Source: Macrocystis pyrifera (lineage: Eukaryota; Sar; Phaeophyceae; Laminariales; Laminariaceae). Taken from it: a DNA stretch of 64,000 nucleotides. The notes below the pieces were generated by a model that was not told where the DNA came from, ran no database searches, and saw nothing but the letters and a program-made list of their open reading frames with translations. The translations under genes and the position numbers were made by a program. Within the stretch, counting starts at the first letter, position 1. Every line of letters starts with the position of its first letter. Of this stretch, positions 1 through 12,600 are shown piece by piece. The stretch is taken from positions 434,001-498,000 of the forward strand of contig JASSKH010000026.1 in assembly GCA_031763025.1 (NCBI GenBank), in the 5' to 3' direction.

Positions 1-100
1 GGCTTGACTCTTGCGCGGAATATTTTGTGACAAATGTCAGAATCACACTGTATAGTGAGTAATACCTCGACTTTCGCACTAAACGGAAACGCCTCTCCTC

Positions 101-223
101 GTGAAGAAAACCCTCAAGCCGAATTTATGGGCACGATGGGCGAGGGATATCAGCGGAGTATTTCCGTTTTCCACGCCCGCTCGACTTTGGGGACTTTTTA
201 TATGTTTTAATTTCCGATGGGAG
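101..223 (+). repeat. Family A repeat, copy 1
   Basis: Shares ccctcaagccgaatttatgg, the cagcggagtatttccgtt segment and the end tatgttttaatttccgatgg with four other copies. All copies have the same orientation and lie within the first 5.2 kb. Core about 120-130 bp. Confidence 0.9.
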
Positions 224-420
224 AATCTGGCTTTTTTTTTCCGAATTCACACTCGTACAGCAGTACGTAGTAAAAGCATTTTTGGCTTGACTCTTGTGGG
301 AAACGTTTTGTAACAATGTTTCTGGAGTTGCAGTGGTATTCGGCCTCACTTGCTTCATCTGCCCCTTTTATTGTGGGCAGTTTAGAACCACTGCTACAAC
401 CACCATTATCACCAATACTA

Positions 421-637
421 CTATTAACGGGGATAATAGTAAATTGGACCAAATGTTGTTATTACGGGGGTCCATAGTTAACAGGACCAAATTTTGTTAG
501 TAAAAATAGGTAAATATATAGGTTTTTTATGTATACCATTGGTCCTATTAACTATGTACCCCCGTAATAGTAAAATAGGTAAATGTATGGGTTTTTGTGT
601 GTACCCTAGGTCCTATTTACTATGGTCCCCCGTAGTA
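421..637. mobile_element. MITE family B, one copy nested inside another
   Basis: An outer copy (421-459 plus 570-637) is interrupted by a complete copy at 460-569. The break in the outer copy is at its internal tgTTAgtaaaa site. The inner element runs TA-TTACGGGGG … CCCCCGTAA-TA, so the TA is duplicated. Confidence 0.88.
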
Positions 638-783
638 CTTCGTATACGTGTAGGCTACTGGTGTTGCTACGATATGGTATGATAGAAGAGTTAGTGGCTC
701 ACGGCAGGCTGTTGACACCTATTCTCTCCCCTGCCTACCATTGGGCCTGTTCTGGTTGGATCGACACGTTAGTCTGCTCCGTT

Positions 784-917
784 TCGCCTCCGCATGACGA
801 AAACCCTCAAGCCGAATTTATGAGCACTATGGGCGAGGGAAATCAGCGGAGTATTTCCGTTTCCCGCGCCCGCTCGACTTTGGGGACTTTTAATATGTTT
901 TAATTTCCGATGGGAGG
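784..917 (+). repeat. Family A repeat, copy 2
   Basis: Nearly identical core to copy 4 (4099-4229), preceded by the shared tttcgcctccgcatgacg. Confidence 0.9.
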
Positions 918-1035
918 TGAGCATTTTGGCCACTGCTGAAATTGCTCGAGAGTTGTTTGCTTGTGCCTTGTTGAGTTGTGGCCAATTTCGGCGTTTCCCC
1001 CCTTGAACCACTTCTTTTTTTCGTCTACGTAGCGG

Positions 1036-1210
1036 TATGCTCCGGTTCGATCGTAACGGTCGCAGGCGTTTCTTCTTCTTCGCCTCCGCGTGACGGAAAC
1101 CCTCAAGCCGAATTTATGGGCACTGTATGGGCGGGGGAGATCAGCGGAATCTTTGCGTTTCCCGCGCCCGCTCGACTTTGGGGACTTTGATATGTTTTAA
1201 TTTCCGATGG
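1036..1210 (+). repeat. Family A repeat, copy 3
   Basis: Similarity extends about 45 bp upstream of the core (ctccggttcgatcgtaacgg), shared with copy 4. This suggests the real unit is near 175-190 bp. Confidence 0.85.
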
Positions 1211-2372
1211 AAGATGAAAGGGAGGAGTTCGTGGTCTTGATCGCGTGGCAGATATTTTGTTGGCGTCTATTTTGTTGGCGTCAACCATAGCTCATTCATG
1301 CGCGTTTTAGTTAATATTTCACAGCTGGTGACGGCGAACTGTCGTCTACTTTGTCGTGTGCGGTGGCAACAAGTACCGGGTAATTAATATACGAGGTTGG
1401 CCGTTTTGCCATGATAGGCTGTCTCCAATGTGGTTCGATTTCGAGCGTCAGATTTGTATTTTTCTATCCCAAAAATGAAAACACGTTTGCTTAAGCAGTC
1501 CGAATAGACAGCATCCGACCGGAATTTTTCCATTTGTTTTCCGATGGTCCAAGTCGTCAGATTTTGGCCCAAAATTTGACGACTTGGGCCGCAAGATTTT
1601 CGTATCGAAAACTTGCATGGTCTTCAACGTGTTCTCCACGCCAGCAAGTAGCAGCAGCAGAACGATCGATTAGTAGGATGGTGACACAGCTGTATTGCGA
1701 CGTTGCTCCGCGCCCGACGCGCAGTCGGCGGGCGGCGTGTCTCTCCGTGGCCAGACTACAGTCGGCTGGCGCGGGCTCGGGCCTAGAGATCAAGAGGAGC
1801 GCACTCGGTGCGCACCTCTCCATAGGTACGTAATCGTGGACTACAGCAGCAGCAGCAGTCAGTCCCACTGCGAAACGCAAAATACCGAAGACAGGTTGAC
1901 TCTACGTAGGGCACTCGGCACGTCTCTTCACCGCTAGACCAAGGCAGTCAGCGTGGGCTCGGACGCTTGGGCCCTACGCGCAGTGCAGCGCACCAAGCGC
2001 GTGTGTTCGCGGCGCCAAACCACAGACCACAACAACAGCAGTCAGCAGTTGGTCTCGGCGCTTGCTCGAATCTCTGCACGCACAATGCATCCGTTTTTTC
2101 TGGCATAGGAAGACTGATTCGATTTTGCGAACTTCACAGCTGAGAATGCGATCGGGTCAAAGTCTGAAGCTCAAAATCTGAACCGCATGGGAGACAGCCT
2201 TGGGCCGAATGTCACAGGTCGGTGCGTTCTGCCCATCTTAACCCGTTCCATTTTGTGCATTGTTGTGATGCGCACGATGCAGCCACCGCGCTGGAGTTTG
2301 CGCCGACTGCAGCTCCATGTTTCATGGTGCCACATGTAACAATGGTCACCAAGAGACGCGTCACGAAAGAGG

Positions 2373-2481
2373 TATTGCGGGGGACCATAGTAAGTAGGAC
2401 CAAATATTGTTGGTGAAAATAGGGGAATATATAGATTTTTGTGTGTACCGCAGGTCCTATTTACGATGGTCCCCCGGAATA
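2373..2481. mobile_element. MITE family B copy
   Basis: About 109 bp with inverted ends tattgcgggggaccatagta and tttacgatggtcccccggaa. Internal AT-rich core ataggggaatatatagat. Confidence 0.9.
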
Positions 2482-2957
2482 GCAGCTTTCGCCTTTGCAA
2501 GGTAAAATATTTCTGTCTGGCGGAGGAGCTCGTGGACCGAGGAACTACCTACCCGGTATACATATATCCCACTTGTGTAGCACACTATTTTTCGTTTTTT
2601 TTGGCTTATCCTGTTAAGGCCACATATTTTTTTTTACCAAAAATACAGCTTTGGGGCGACTTGCCCAATAGTATGGAGCTCAAGTGAGGAGGCTCAAAAA
2701 AATCTCAAGAGTGTCTTAAGGTGCCACCCCTAGAAGTCCTACGACTTATATATAGTGTGGAACTCCTCAGTAGGGAGGCTCAGAAATTCTCAGAAATTTC
2801 GAGGTGCCACCCCTAGAGGGCAAACCCTGCCGTAGCACGTGTCAAAATTATAATCTGGGGGGCGTCTGTCTGTCTCTCTGTATGTCTATCTGTCTGTAAA
2901 TGACGGACCTCAGATTTAACCACAAATGGTTGCGTTGCAACCATTGCAACTCCTTCG

Positions 2958-3050
2958 TAACCGTTTTAGAACTAGTCCCGTTTTGGGGACAAACCACTCA
3001 AATTTCAAGTAATTTATCCCCAAAACGGTACTGCGGTTCTGGAAAGGGTT
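2958..3050. repeat. Family D palindrome
   Basis: Arms cccgttttggggacaaacca and agtaatttatccccaaaacgg flank a short loop. The flanking gaaagggttaacc recurs in other copies. About 85-95 bp. Confidence 0.85.
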
Positions 3051-4035
3051 AACCAGCGCTGTCAGCTGACTGCAGGCAGCTACTGTAAGTGGTTGTGGGT
3101 GAGCATGCATCTATACCAATAGTACTAACTTATGTACGATTAAAATATTAATGGTATGGTTTTGGAGGCCAGCCGAGGAAAATTCGGGGGGGGGGGGCGT
3201 CGTTGCATTAGAGTCCAGCAGTTTATTCGACACTACCAGGTGTGGTTGAAGCACACTGTGCACGAGATAAAAAGGACTAACGCTAAGCCATGGTTGATTG
3301 GTTCTGATTGGCGCAGGGTTAGGGTTATAGCATCTACATGGTATAGTAGTGCACAGTGACCCTCAAGCATACCAGCCAGTGTCGAATAATGGTTGGAACT
3401 CCACTCGAGGCGTCGTCGTGCACTTCCTGGACATGGCAGTCGGTAGTGACACTTTCGGCACCCGAGCGCAGAGACCTTGGTAGAGCGTGTAGAGCGCCGA
3501 GTTCGCACACACAAGCAAGGGTGCGATCGTTTTTTCACTGTCGTTTTCTCGACACCGCTAAGAGTGTTGAAGTCGAACCGGGTACGTTCTATTCTCGGAA
3601 GGCAGGAGTGCGATCGTTCTTCAGCGCTCGTTTTTTTTTCCAGAAGGCTGGGGAAGGTTCCCCATATCGAACAAGCGAGGCGTGTTCGGAAAGGTGCTGG
3701 TCGCGAGAGAGAGCCTTCCGAAAATATATGCATGATTAACTTCAGCGCCCTTCATCGTTGTCGAAAAGACGAGCGCTGGAAATTTCGATCGCGAATCTCA
3801 ACGGTGTTGCTCCTTACGGCACACGTAGCATGCGCTCATCACAGCTCACTCCATAGCTTGCTTCAGCCGTCATGCGGCCTGCTCATTGCTCATGTCTCAA
3901 CGTGGCCTCTTCGGACGCAAGTCTCCTTTACCCCAGAAGTTGGTGGAAGCAGTGAACCTTTTTTTTTGTATGCTGGCGCATTGACTTCTCACGGTATATT
4001 CTGGTTCGATAGTAAAAAACTTATTTTCCGATGTT

Positions 4036-4229
4036 TGGTTGGAACGGTAGTTCCGGTTCATCAACCGTAACGGTCCACGTACGCCGTTTCTTGTACGTCT
4101 CCTCCACGTGACGAAAACCCTCAAGCCGAATTTATGGGCACTATGGGCGAGGGAAATCAGCGGAGTATTTCCGTTTCCCGCGCCCGCTCGACTTTGGGGA
4201 CTTTTATATGTTTTAATTTCCGATGGGAC
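4036..4229 (+). repeat. Family A repeat, copy 4
   Basis: Core at 4099-4229, with upstream similarity to copy 3 from about 4036 (gtaacggtccacgtacgccg). Confidence 0.85.
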
Positions 4230-4376
4230 GAAGGAGTGTGGTATGTACGACTGTAGAAGTAGCATGAGTAACGACACCTGTTATTTGCGCCCTGTGTTAG
4301 TAGGTGCACCCGACTATGCTAGTAGGATGCCGGTCTTTTCTGACCGGTCAAGGAATTTGTTGTCCTTTTTGAACCA

Positions 4377-4918
4377 AGTAGGTGTAGGGAGCGGTCAGTC
4401 AAGACGGTCAAACCGCGGTCTTCCACCCTCTTTCAATGCTAGTGTATAGTGTAAGAGCGGTCAGTCAAGGCGGCCAAACCGCGGTCTCCTAGGTCTGGTG
4501 TATGGGGCGGTCAGTCATGGCAGTCAAACCGTGGTCTCCTGCCATATTTGTATGGTAGGTTTAGTATAGGGCGCGGTCAAGGGGTCAAACCGCGGTCTCG
4601 TACCATATTAGGATGCTAGCATAAGATAGTGTAATGGCGGTCAAACTGCGGTCTCCTAGCCTATTTTTATGCTAGGTTTAATGTAGGGGCGGTCAGTTAA
4701 GGGATCAAACCGCGGTCTCCTACTATATTTGTATGCCAGGTTCAGTGTTGGGGTGGTCAGTTAAGGGGTCAAACTGCGATCTCCTACCATCTTTGTGTGC
4801 TAGGTATAGTGTAAGGGCGGTCAGTCAAGGCGGTCAAACGGCGGTCTCCTACAATCTTTGTTTGCTAGTGTATAGTGTAAGAGCGGTCAGTGAAGGCGAT
4901 CAAACCGCGGACAGCTAA
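4377..4918 (+). repeat. 65-bp tandem array, nine units
   Basis: Unit marked by gcggtcagtcaaggcggtca then aaccgcggtctcctac. Unit starts near 4391, 4457, 4509, 4570, 4635, 4688, 4754, 4819 and 4884 (spacing 52-66 bp). Not CRISPR: the intervening sequence is also conserved. Confidence 0.88.
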
Positions 4919-4984
4919 CATTTTTTTGCCCCCAACAGCAGCTCCAGTTATAGTTTAGTCTCGATGAGTTCAGGCTTGTGCGAT

Positions 4985-5140
4985 CGTCTGCGTTTTCTTT
5001 TCTCCGCCTGCCTCCGCATGACGAACACCCTCAAGCCGAATTTATGGGCACATATGGGCGGGGGAAATCAGCGGAGTATTTCCGTCTCCCGCGCCCGCTC
5101 GACTTTGGGGACTTTTTATATGTTTTAATTTCCGATGGAG
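4985..5140 (+). repeat. Family A repeat, copy 5
   Basis: Core begins cctccgcatgacgaacaccc; upstream is a related cgatcgtctgcgttttc segment. Confidence 0.85.
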
Positions 5141-6525
5141 GCCGGTACTGCACGTAACGCTTAAGAATTTTAGGCGTAGCCCTGTGACACGTCGAGCAGA
5201 TGACGTTGTACCGTAAATCGTTTGGATTCAAGATTTTCCGCCACCAGATCTTGTGGAAGAGCTGTATCGTCCAGGTTCTACCCGGCAGAACAAAGTACGC
5301 AAGATCCTTGTCATACAGATCCCACCCAGCCCACCGAGCATGGCCATACAGATCGCGCAGATTGTAATACCGGGTATGTGGGTTCCGGGTTCCGGCGGTC
5401 CTCCCCTCAGGTACACCTGAGATAATTATCTGCCCCGAAAGATTGAGATGATGAAGTGGGGATCTGTCGATCTGTAAACCTTTTCACCCCCAGCAAAAAA
5501 CATCCCAACTGTTCCTACTCCATGTGATTTTCCTGTAGTTTTTGTTTTCCTGTCGTAGAAGGTGGGTGCAGTTTTTGGTTGTAGACGGCCGCCACTCTGG
5601 GCGTAAATATAAGCACCGATTGGTCTTGATATTAATGTATAAAATTTTCTTATATTTCCGCCCAGAGAGGTAGGGGATAGGGGATAGGACATGCCGATCA
5701 CTCTTTTTTGCCTGGGTCAAGCCCGAGATCCTCGTACTGAAAAGTGGTTTTGTTTTCCGTCCGACCGACATCTTAATGCTTTCCAAAAGCGCACACAGCA
5801 GTCGAGCTGACGGCAGTGAGGCATACCAGGTGTATCAGGTTTGCCTTATTGCAAATATGCTCCAGCGCGAGAGTCCCCAAGGAGAGTAAGGCATGCCCTA
5901 TCTTGACGAGTACTTGAAAAAAATAGTTGCACGGCTGGCTGCCTTAAAGCTACGGGCCTGCTTTGAGTTGCGTGAACCCGGAGATCCAACGTACATACCG
6001 GTACCCGGTATATATTTCCTTTCCTTCCTTCTTTCTGTTTTTTTGTCTGTTGTGTCCTCTTTGTTTTTTTTTTTTTTTTTCTGGTGTACATATTATACCA
6101 TGGATATGTTCTCCCGGTATTGTTTAGTTGCAAGTGATACGGGATGGTCTGCCACAGCTCGTTAGTTAGTACCTTTTTCCTTTCGTCAGTTGGTATGGCC
6201 ATGCGCACTACTTCGTACCAGGTACTCCATTGTCTTTTTCCCATCGAGATGCATTTTTGTTACACCCTGTTTCGATATCACAGACAATGATTTTCAGGAA
6301 AATGAGCCAATGTGAAAACGTCGTCATCATTACCATCATCGCACCATATAGACGCCAGCCCTCGCGCGCCGTCCGTCTGACATAATAATGACATGTTTTG
6401 TTGTTCCTTGCGCCAGCGCGAGTTCCTGGCGAGAGCTATACATGCACGTACGCTGTTTTTGCTTTGCTTCAACCGGCGTTCCGTCCCGTTTTTTTTTTTT
6501 GCCCTTCGACTTTTTCTTTCCGCAG

Positions 6526-6630
6526 TCTATCCGCGCAGACCTGGAGTGGCTGGGGTGGAAGCCGGTGCAGACCACGTACTCCTCCGACTGCTTCGAGACT
6601 CTGCACTCCATGGCTGTCAAGCTCATCAAG
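6526..6630 (+). CDS. GlnRS exon a: catalytic domain entry
   Basis: Thirty-five codons beginning [11 protein letters not shown], after acceptor ttccgcag and before donor gtaggc. This is the segment just after the nucleotide-binding HIGH region in the family. The preceding exon (…NPEKE…YV-type) was searched for in 1-6525 and not found, so the upstream sequence reads as intron. Confidence 0.96.
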
Positions 6631-9600
6631 GTAGGCAAGGGTCGGTCGGTCGGTCTGTCGGTCGGTCAGTCGGTCTGTCGGTCGGTAATTAAACGCGTTG
6701 CTTCAATAGGGGGTATAAAGTAGCATTTTGTGGCCGGAAACAAAACTGGCTGACGGGCCCCTTTACGGAGGAAGTACTTGCTACAAATATCGGGTATATA
6801 TCGTGTCAACCCTTTTGAGAACAGCAGTCCTTTTTTGTGAGGACAAACCGCTCAATTTGTCAGTAACCTTGTCCAATTTATGAGTAACCTTGTCCAATTT
6901 ATCAGTAACCTTGTCCAATTTTGACTAACCTTGTCCAATTTATGACTAACCTTGTCCAATTTATGACTAACCTTGTCCAATTTATGACTAACCTTGTCCA
7001 ATTTATCAGTAACCTTGTCCAATTTATCAGTAACCTTGTCCAATTTATCAGTAACCTTGTCCAATTTATGACTAACCTTGTCCAATTTATCAGTAACCTT
7101 GTCCAATTTATCAGTAACCTTGTCCCAGAACGGGACGACAGCAGTAGCCCTAAAAGAGTCAATTGCATTCGTCAGGCGTTTGTATGACAGAGGTCCACCC
7201 TGTTTTTTTCTGAGGCTCCTATGTCCCCCCGAGGTAAAATGCGGAAGTCAACGGGGACAATCGTATGAATGCGACTGATGCCTGGAATCTGTGCGGCGCG
7301 CACCTTCAATACTTATGATACAGATATCCCGACAAGCTGTGGTACTGCTGTGTACCTCCTTCCTTCAACTGCCGCCCGATAAGGACACCGTGGTGGCTCA
7401 GAAAGCTTTTCTCCATAAATGCGATACCTGTCTCAAAGAACGCCTCTCGTGTTCTTCAGTAAATCTCGTTTTAGATATATGCCTACGTGCGAGGCTTGCG
7501 TATATACCGGGCATGTTTTTTTTTGGTCGTGGTGCACTTTTTCCCCTCTCGCAGCATTTTCTTTTGTCAGAGTCGGTTTTTTGGGTTGAGAAACAGAGGT
7601 CGTGAATTGAGTGAAGAGCCTCTGAAAATGTTGCGGCGCCTCTACCCGACAGTAGCATGCGTCTCCACTTTTGATGTATCGTGCCGTCGGTCGGTACACG
7701 TGCTGTTGGTCGGTCGGTATATCGGTCGGTACATTGCTGCTGTCGGTCGGTGGATAAAGGGACCTCAGGGAATATTGGTGCACTCCTGCCATACCATTCG
7801 TCATCAATTTTAAATCGTTCCGTCGGTCGGCACATCGTTTTGTTGGCCGATCGGTATATCGGTCGGTACATTCCTCGTGCCAATCGGTAGGTAGACACAT
7901 CATCCCGTCGGTAGGTATGTCGGTCGGTCGGTTGGTGTATCTACGAGTAGAGGGAACAGAGTCTGCGTGTTCGCCTCTGGGCGCGTGATGTCTCGCTCGA
8001 GCGCGCACGGCGGCAATATCAACCCAAATGCGCCAGGTGCGGTATCTAACCTGTTGCAGTGCAGTGCGGATGCAATAACTAGTCCAGCTGCGTTTGTCAC
8101 TCTCGTTGTGATCTAGAAACGAAATTTTAATAAAAAAGGTCGCCCGTTCGCCTTTTTCCTCTCTTTCCTGTGCTAATTTCAACTGTTGTTCTGGGGTTTC
8201 CGATAGACCGGGAAGGCGTATGTGTGTCACCAGACGAAGGACGACATCGCCAGGTGCAGAGAGATCGCCAAGAAAAACGTGGTAGAGGGCAACACCGACG
8301 CCGGCAGCCCCTGCAGCCCTTGGAGAGACAGGCCCATAGAGGTAACGTTTCGGGGGTAACGTGGTGTAGCGCTTGTTTCGGTTCGGTTGCTGTTGCGGTT
8401 ACCTTTTCCTCTTTTCGGAATCGGTGTCGGGTTTCTTCTGCACCCTCGTTTTGGGAACACAGACCATTTAGAATTTCTAGTGGATTTTTTCGTCAGAGTG
8501 GTGAACGCCAGAACAGTGTTCGAACCTTCCTTCTTTTCAACGACCTTCTTTGACGTTGGACAACATCGGACAGTCCATTCCTGCCCTGCTGCGATCTGTA
8601 CCTGGTATTACGGGGGTCCATAGTTAACGGGACCAAATATTGTTAGTAAAAATAGGTAAATATATAGTTTTTTATGTATACCATAGGTCCTATTAAGTAT
8701 GGACCCCCGTAAAAGGAGGACAGCATCTATAACCATTATCGCCACGAATACGAACGAACTTCGTTTTTTGTCGTGCATTCGCCGGGCACTCCGTCACCAG
8801 GAGAGCATGGAGCTGTTCGGCAAGATGAGGCAGGGGAGGCTGGAGGAAGGGTCCGCGACGCTCCGACTGAAGATGGACATGGCGTCTCCGAACCCCAACA
8901 TGTGGGACCAGGTAGGATTGAGGCAACAGCAAGGAGCGGTTTGGCGAGGGTTGAGACTGCCAGCCGAACCTGCACTTGCAGGCGGGCGCCTTTGAGTATA
9001 TGCTGTGAACTCATGTGCTGTGGGTGTCGATGGCTGCTGTCACTGCTGCTGTCGCAGCTATAGTTAGGAAGGTGCACTCCGCCTGCGTCTATCCCTCAAT
9101 GATGCTCGGAACTTGGGCGGTATCAGTGGGCACGAGGATCACAATCAATAGTTACCTCGCACACGCCTGGCACGTATGATATATACATACCAGGGTATAT
9201 GTTACCTGGTATGGACAACGGTGTTTTTTTTTTTTCTTGGCGTAGCTGTGTTTGTAGTTTTCTGTTGAAACAAGATGCAGATATAAAATGCAACTACTCT
9301 TGTGTTTTCGTAGGTATACATGCAGTTGTGTGTGCCGATATTCCATGACATACAATGTCTCATCTTTTCTCATGCATGCCGATTTTTTTTCGTTTTTTTT
9401 TTTTTTTTTTCGTCGGCTCGTGTTGCGGTGTACCCTTCTTTCTGGGCCTCGTTGTCGGCAGGTGGCCTACCGCATCCGTTACACCCCCCACCCTCATGCT
9501 GGCGACGCTTGGTGTATCTACCCCACCTACGACTACACACACTGCCTCGTGGACAGGTGAGGAGAGAACAGTCCGATAATACCATCAGGTCGACTATGCT

Positions 9601-12600
9601 GTACCTCTACTTGTGTTGCCTTGAACATCATCGTATTGACGACGGCAGAATGCCCATGATATCGTGGTGTCTGCACTCAAAATATACCCTTGAAATATTT
9701 TCGTCGTAACGTTGATAAAACATCATCGTATGGATAATGTAATAGTGTCGATAGTAAACAATGTTTTCGATAATATCGGTTCTGCTTTGCTGTTGCTGCC
9801 GCTGATGCTGTTGCTGGGGGCCCATTGGTGCGTGCGTCTACCCCACGTACGACCGACCGCACAGCACTGCCTGGTGGACAGATGGTGGAGAGAAAATAGA
9901 ACGATAGCGTAATACTTCGTAGACTATCGATAATATCGCTCGAAGCGCTATCGACAATGCTTTCATATATACTAGATACCACTCTGAAGGGGAGATGCAA
10001 AGACCGTTATGTATTGATTCTCGTGTGTGAATGCCCCTTGCGTTTCCGTCCACAGCGGCGCCCTTGACATAACATACTATTATAGTGGCTGCGGTATATA
10101 GCTCATACGAATCAGAGCACACGGTCGACTCTGAAACCACGCTTTCTTCTTTGTTTACGCGCAATATTTGGTTCTGGTTTAGACGTTCCCCCGTACTTGA
10201 TCAATTGTACACCGTACGAAGTACCAGGGTATGGTTTATCTAACTCAACCTGACGGCGCAAAACGCCTCTCGTGTCGTCGCCGGCGGGCAGTTTGGAGGA
10301 CATCGACTACTCCATCTGCACTCTGGAGTTCGAGACCAGAAGAGAGTCGTACTACTGGCTGCTTCAAGCCCTCGACCTATACCGCCCGAGCGTGTACGAG
10401 TTCTCGCGGCTCAATATCACTCGCACGGTGAGACACGGGAAACGTTTCAGACGTCGGACGCATGTACGACCATCTACGTGCAGTAGCTCCCAACCTGCGT
10501 TCGTGAGATTCTGAGCAAGATCTGTGTGTTGCAGCTATGGGTCCAACCTTCGAAACATGTACATGTGCTATTTGTAGATCGTCCAGATTTATTGGGCTCC
10601 TCCCACATACAGACCGGGGATGTGTATGCCCTCTGAAATATGCAGATCATGAATATGGAAAACGATTATCTGCCCGATGTGGGAAGCGTCTAACCCTAGT
10701 AGCGCTCCAGTCCCGTTTTGGGGGACAAACCACTCTAAATCTGAGTAGTTTGTCATCCAAACGGGACTGCAGTCTTAAAAAGGGTTGTGAATCGTAGGTG
10801 TGACGTGGTAACCTGTGTATCCCACTACAAATACATGTTGACACACCGTACTCGGTCCTGATTACTACTGTATCAATATGTTTATTTTTTTAATTCGGGG
10901 TGCCGTAAACTCGCAGTTTCAATTTGATTGATTCGTACTGAAAATAGAGGTAATTACTTATTTTCCGAATTCGGGGAGACGAAATAATACCTGATACCAG
11001 GTATATATGTACTATTACGGGGCACCATAGTAAATAGGACCTACGGTACACACAAAAACCTCTATATTCCCTATTTTTATCATCAAAATTTGGTCCTATT
11101 TACTATGCCCCCCCCCCCCCCCCCCCCCCGTAATAGTGGTCCCTCAACTCCCGGTATGGTATGCGCCAGGCAACAATACCGGCACTACATAGCGGCAACC
11201 GGCACTATTTCGCGCACTGTTACGGGAGTCCATAGTTAATAGCACCTATGGTACACACAAAAACCTATATATTTACCTACTTTTACTAACAATGTTTGGT
11301 CCTATTTACTATGGTCCCCCGCAATACCACACTTGATGAGTCCCGTATGTGTCGAGTGTCGAGCGATTCCACAGGCAATTAACCCCTTCAGGACCGCGAT
11401 CCCGTTTTTATGGGTAAAACCATTCAAATTCTAAGTAGTTTGTCCCCCAAAATGGGACTGCAGCCCCAGCGGCCCCAACAGAGATTCACTGACCCTCTTG
11501 AGGCAAAAAAATGCAGTCACGGTGTGGGGACAAACCAGTCAAATTAGAGCTACACTATTACGGGGGACCACAGCAGTAAATAGGACCAAATATTGGTTGG
11601 TAAAAATAGGTAAATATATAGGTTTTTATGTACACCATAGGTCCTATTAACTATGGACCCCCGTAATAGTTTTGTCCCCCAAAACGGGACTACTGCAGCA
11701 CTAGCAGCGGTAGAAGGGTTGAGTGGGCAACCGGCACTACTCACTGAATCGGCACTCTATGATTACGGGGGACCATGGTTAGCAGGACCTACGGTGCACA
11801 CTACGTAAACACCCATATATTTCCATAATTTTACCAACAATATTTGGTCCTGTTTACTATGGCCCCCCCTAATAGCAGAGGGACTACTACTACTACTGAT
11901 GTGGTGGTGTGCTCCAGCGGTATGCTCCCTGGTGATACAGACGCCGGTACTCTCTCTGGTCGATTTTTTTGTGGTCGTATCCTTCTTGGACGGGGTTTTT
12001 CCCTTGGAGGAGGCGGGTCAGGCCAGTCAAGGGAAAACGTGCACCAGTCAAGAGCGCGTACGTATATCCCGAGTGTCCCACGCTGAAACCTGCAGTAGTG
12101 GTTTGGCGTCTCGAGAGAGTTAAGGAAACGAAAATGGAAAATTGACGTCAGCCGGAAAGGGGTGAAAGTGCCTGTCTCCTGACATGTTCGGCTTCAGGTA
12201 CTGTCTAAGAGGAGACTGCTGAAGCTGGTGAAGGCCGGCAAGGTGAGGGGGTGGGACGACCCTCGCATGCCCACGATCAAGGGGCTGAGAAGACGCGGGT
12301 ACACGGCGGAAGTCCTCAACAGCTTCTGCGAGGATATTGGAGTTACGAGGTGAAACAGAAGAAGAAAAAAAAAAACGTGGTATGAACGAGTACGAGAACT
12401 TCGAACATCTAAAATCTTGAAACATCAGCTGTGAAATCAGGAATTCCGTCGAAACCCTAAACGAGTATGCATATAGTAGTGATGTGTGATCCGAAGAAAC
12501 GGGAAAAAAAGAAAAAAAAAGTGCAGTTAGAGGAGAAAACGAAAAAACAAGACGAAATGAAGAAAATGAAAATAGAAAACTTGAGAGGAACAAATGAAAA

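Larger units (their letters stand above)
1..6525. other. Repeat-filled sequence 5' of the first visible GlnRS exon (probable intron)
   Basis: No exon recognised on either strand. Contents: five copies of a 130-190 bp repeat (family A), a nested pair of MITEs and a single MITE, one palindrome of family D, and a 65-bp tandem array at 4377-4918. The short sequence ggcttgactcttg occurs at 1 and 284. It is called intron because exon a starts in mid-domain. Confidence 0.6.

Noticed and set aside
1030-1060. Fragment reading LRFDRNG, like the GlnRS LRFDDTNP motif
   Set aside because: It is part of the family A repeat; neighbouring codons do not match GlnRS.
4377-4918. Possible CRISPR-like array
   Set aside because: The whole unit repeats, including the would-be spacers, and the DNA is eukaryotic.
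6852-7187. Open frames with MTNLVQF / DKVTDKL repeats
   Set aside because: A 21-bp non-coding minisatellite whose period keeps frames open on both strands.
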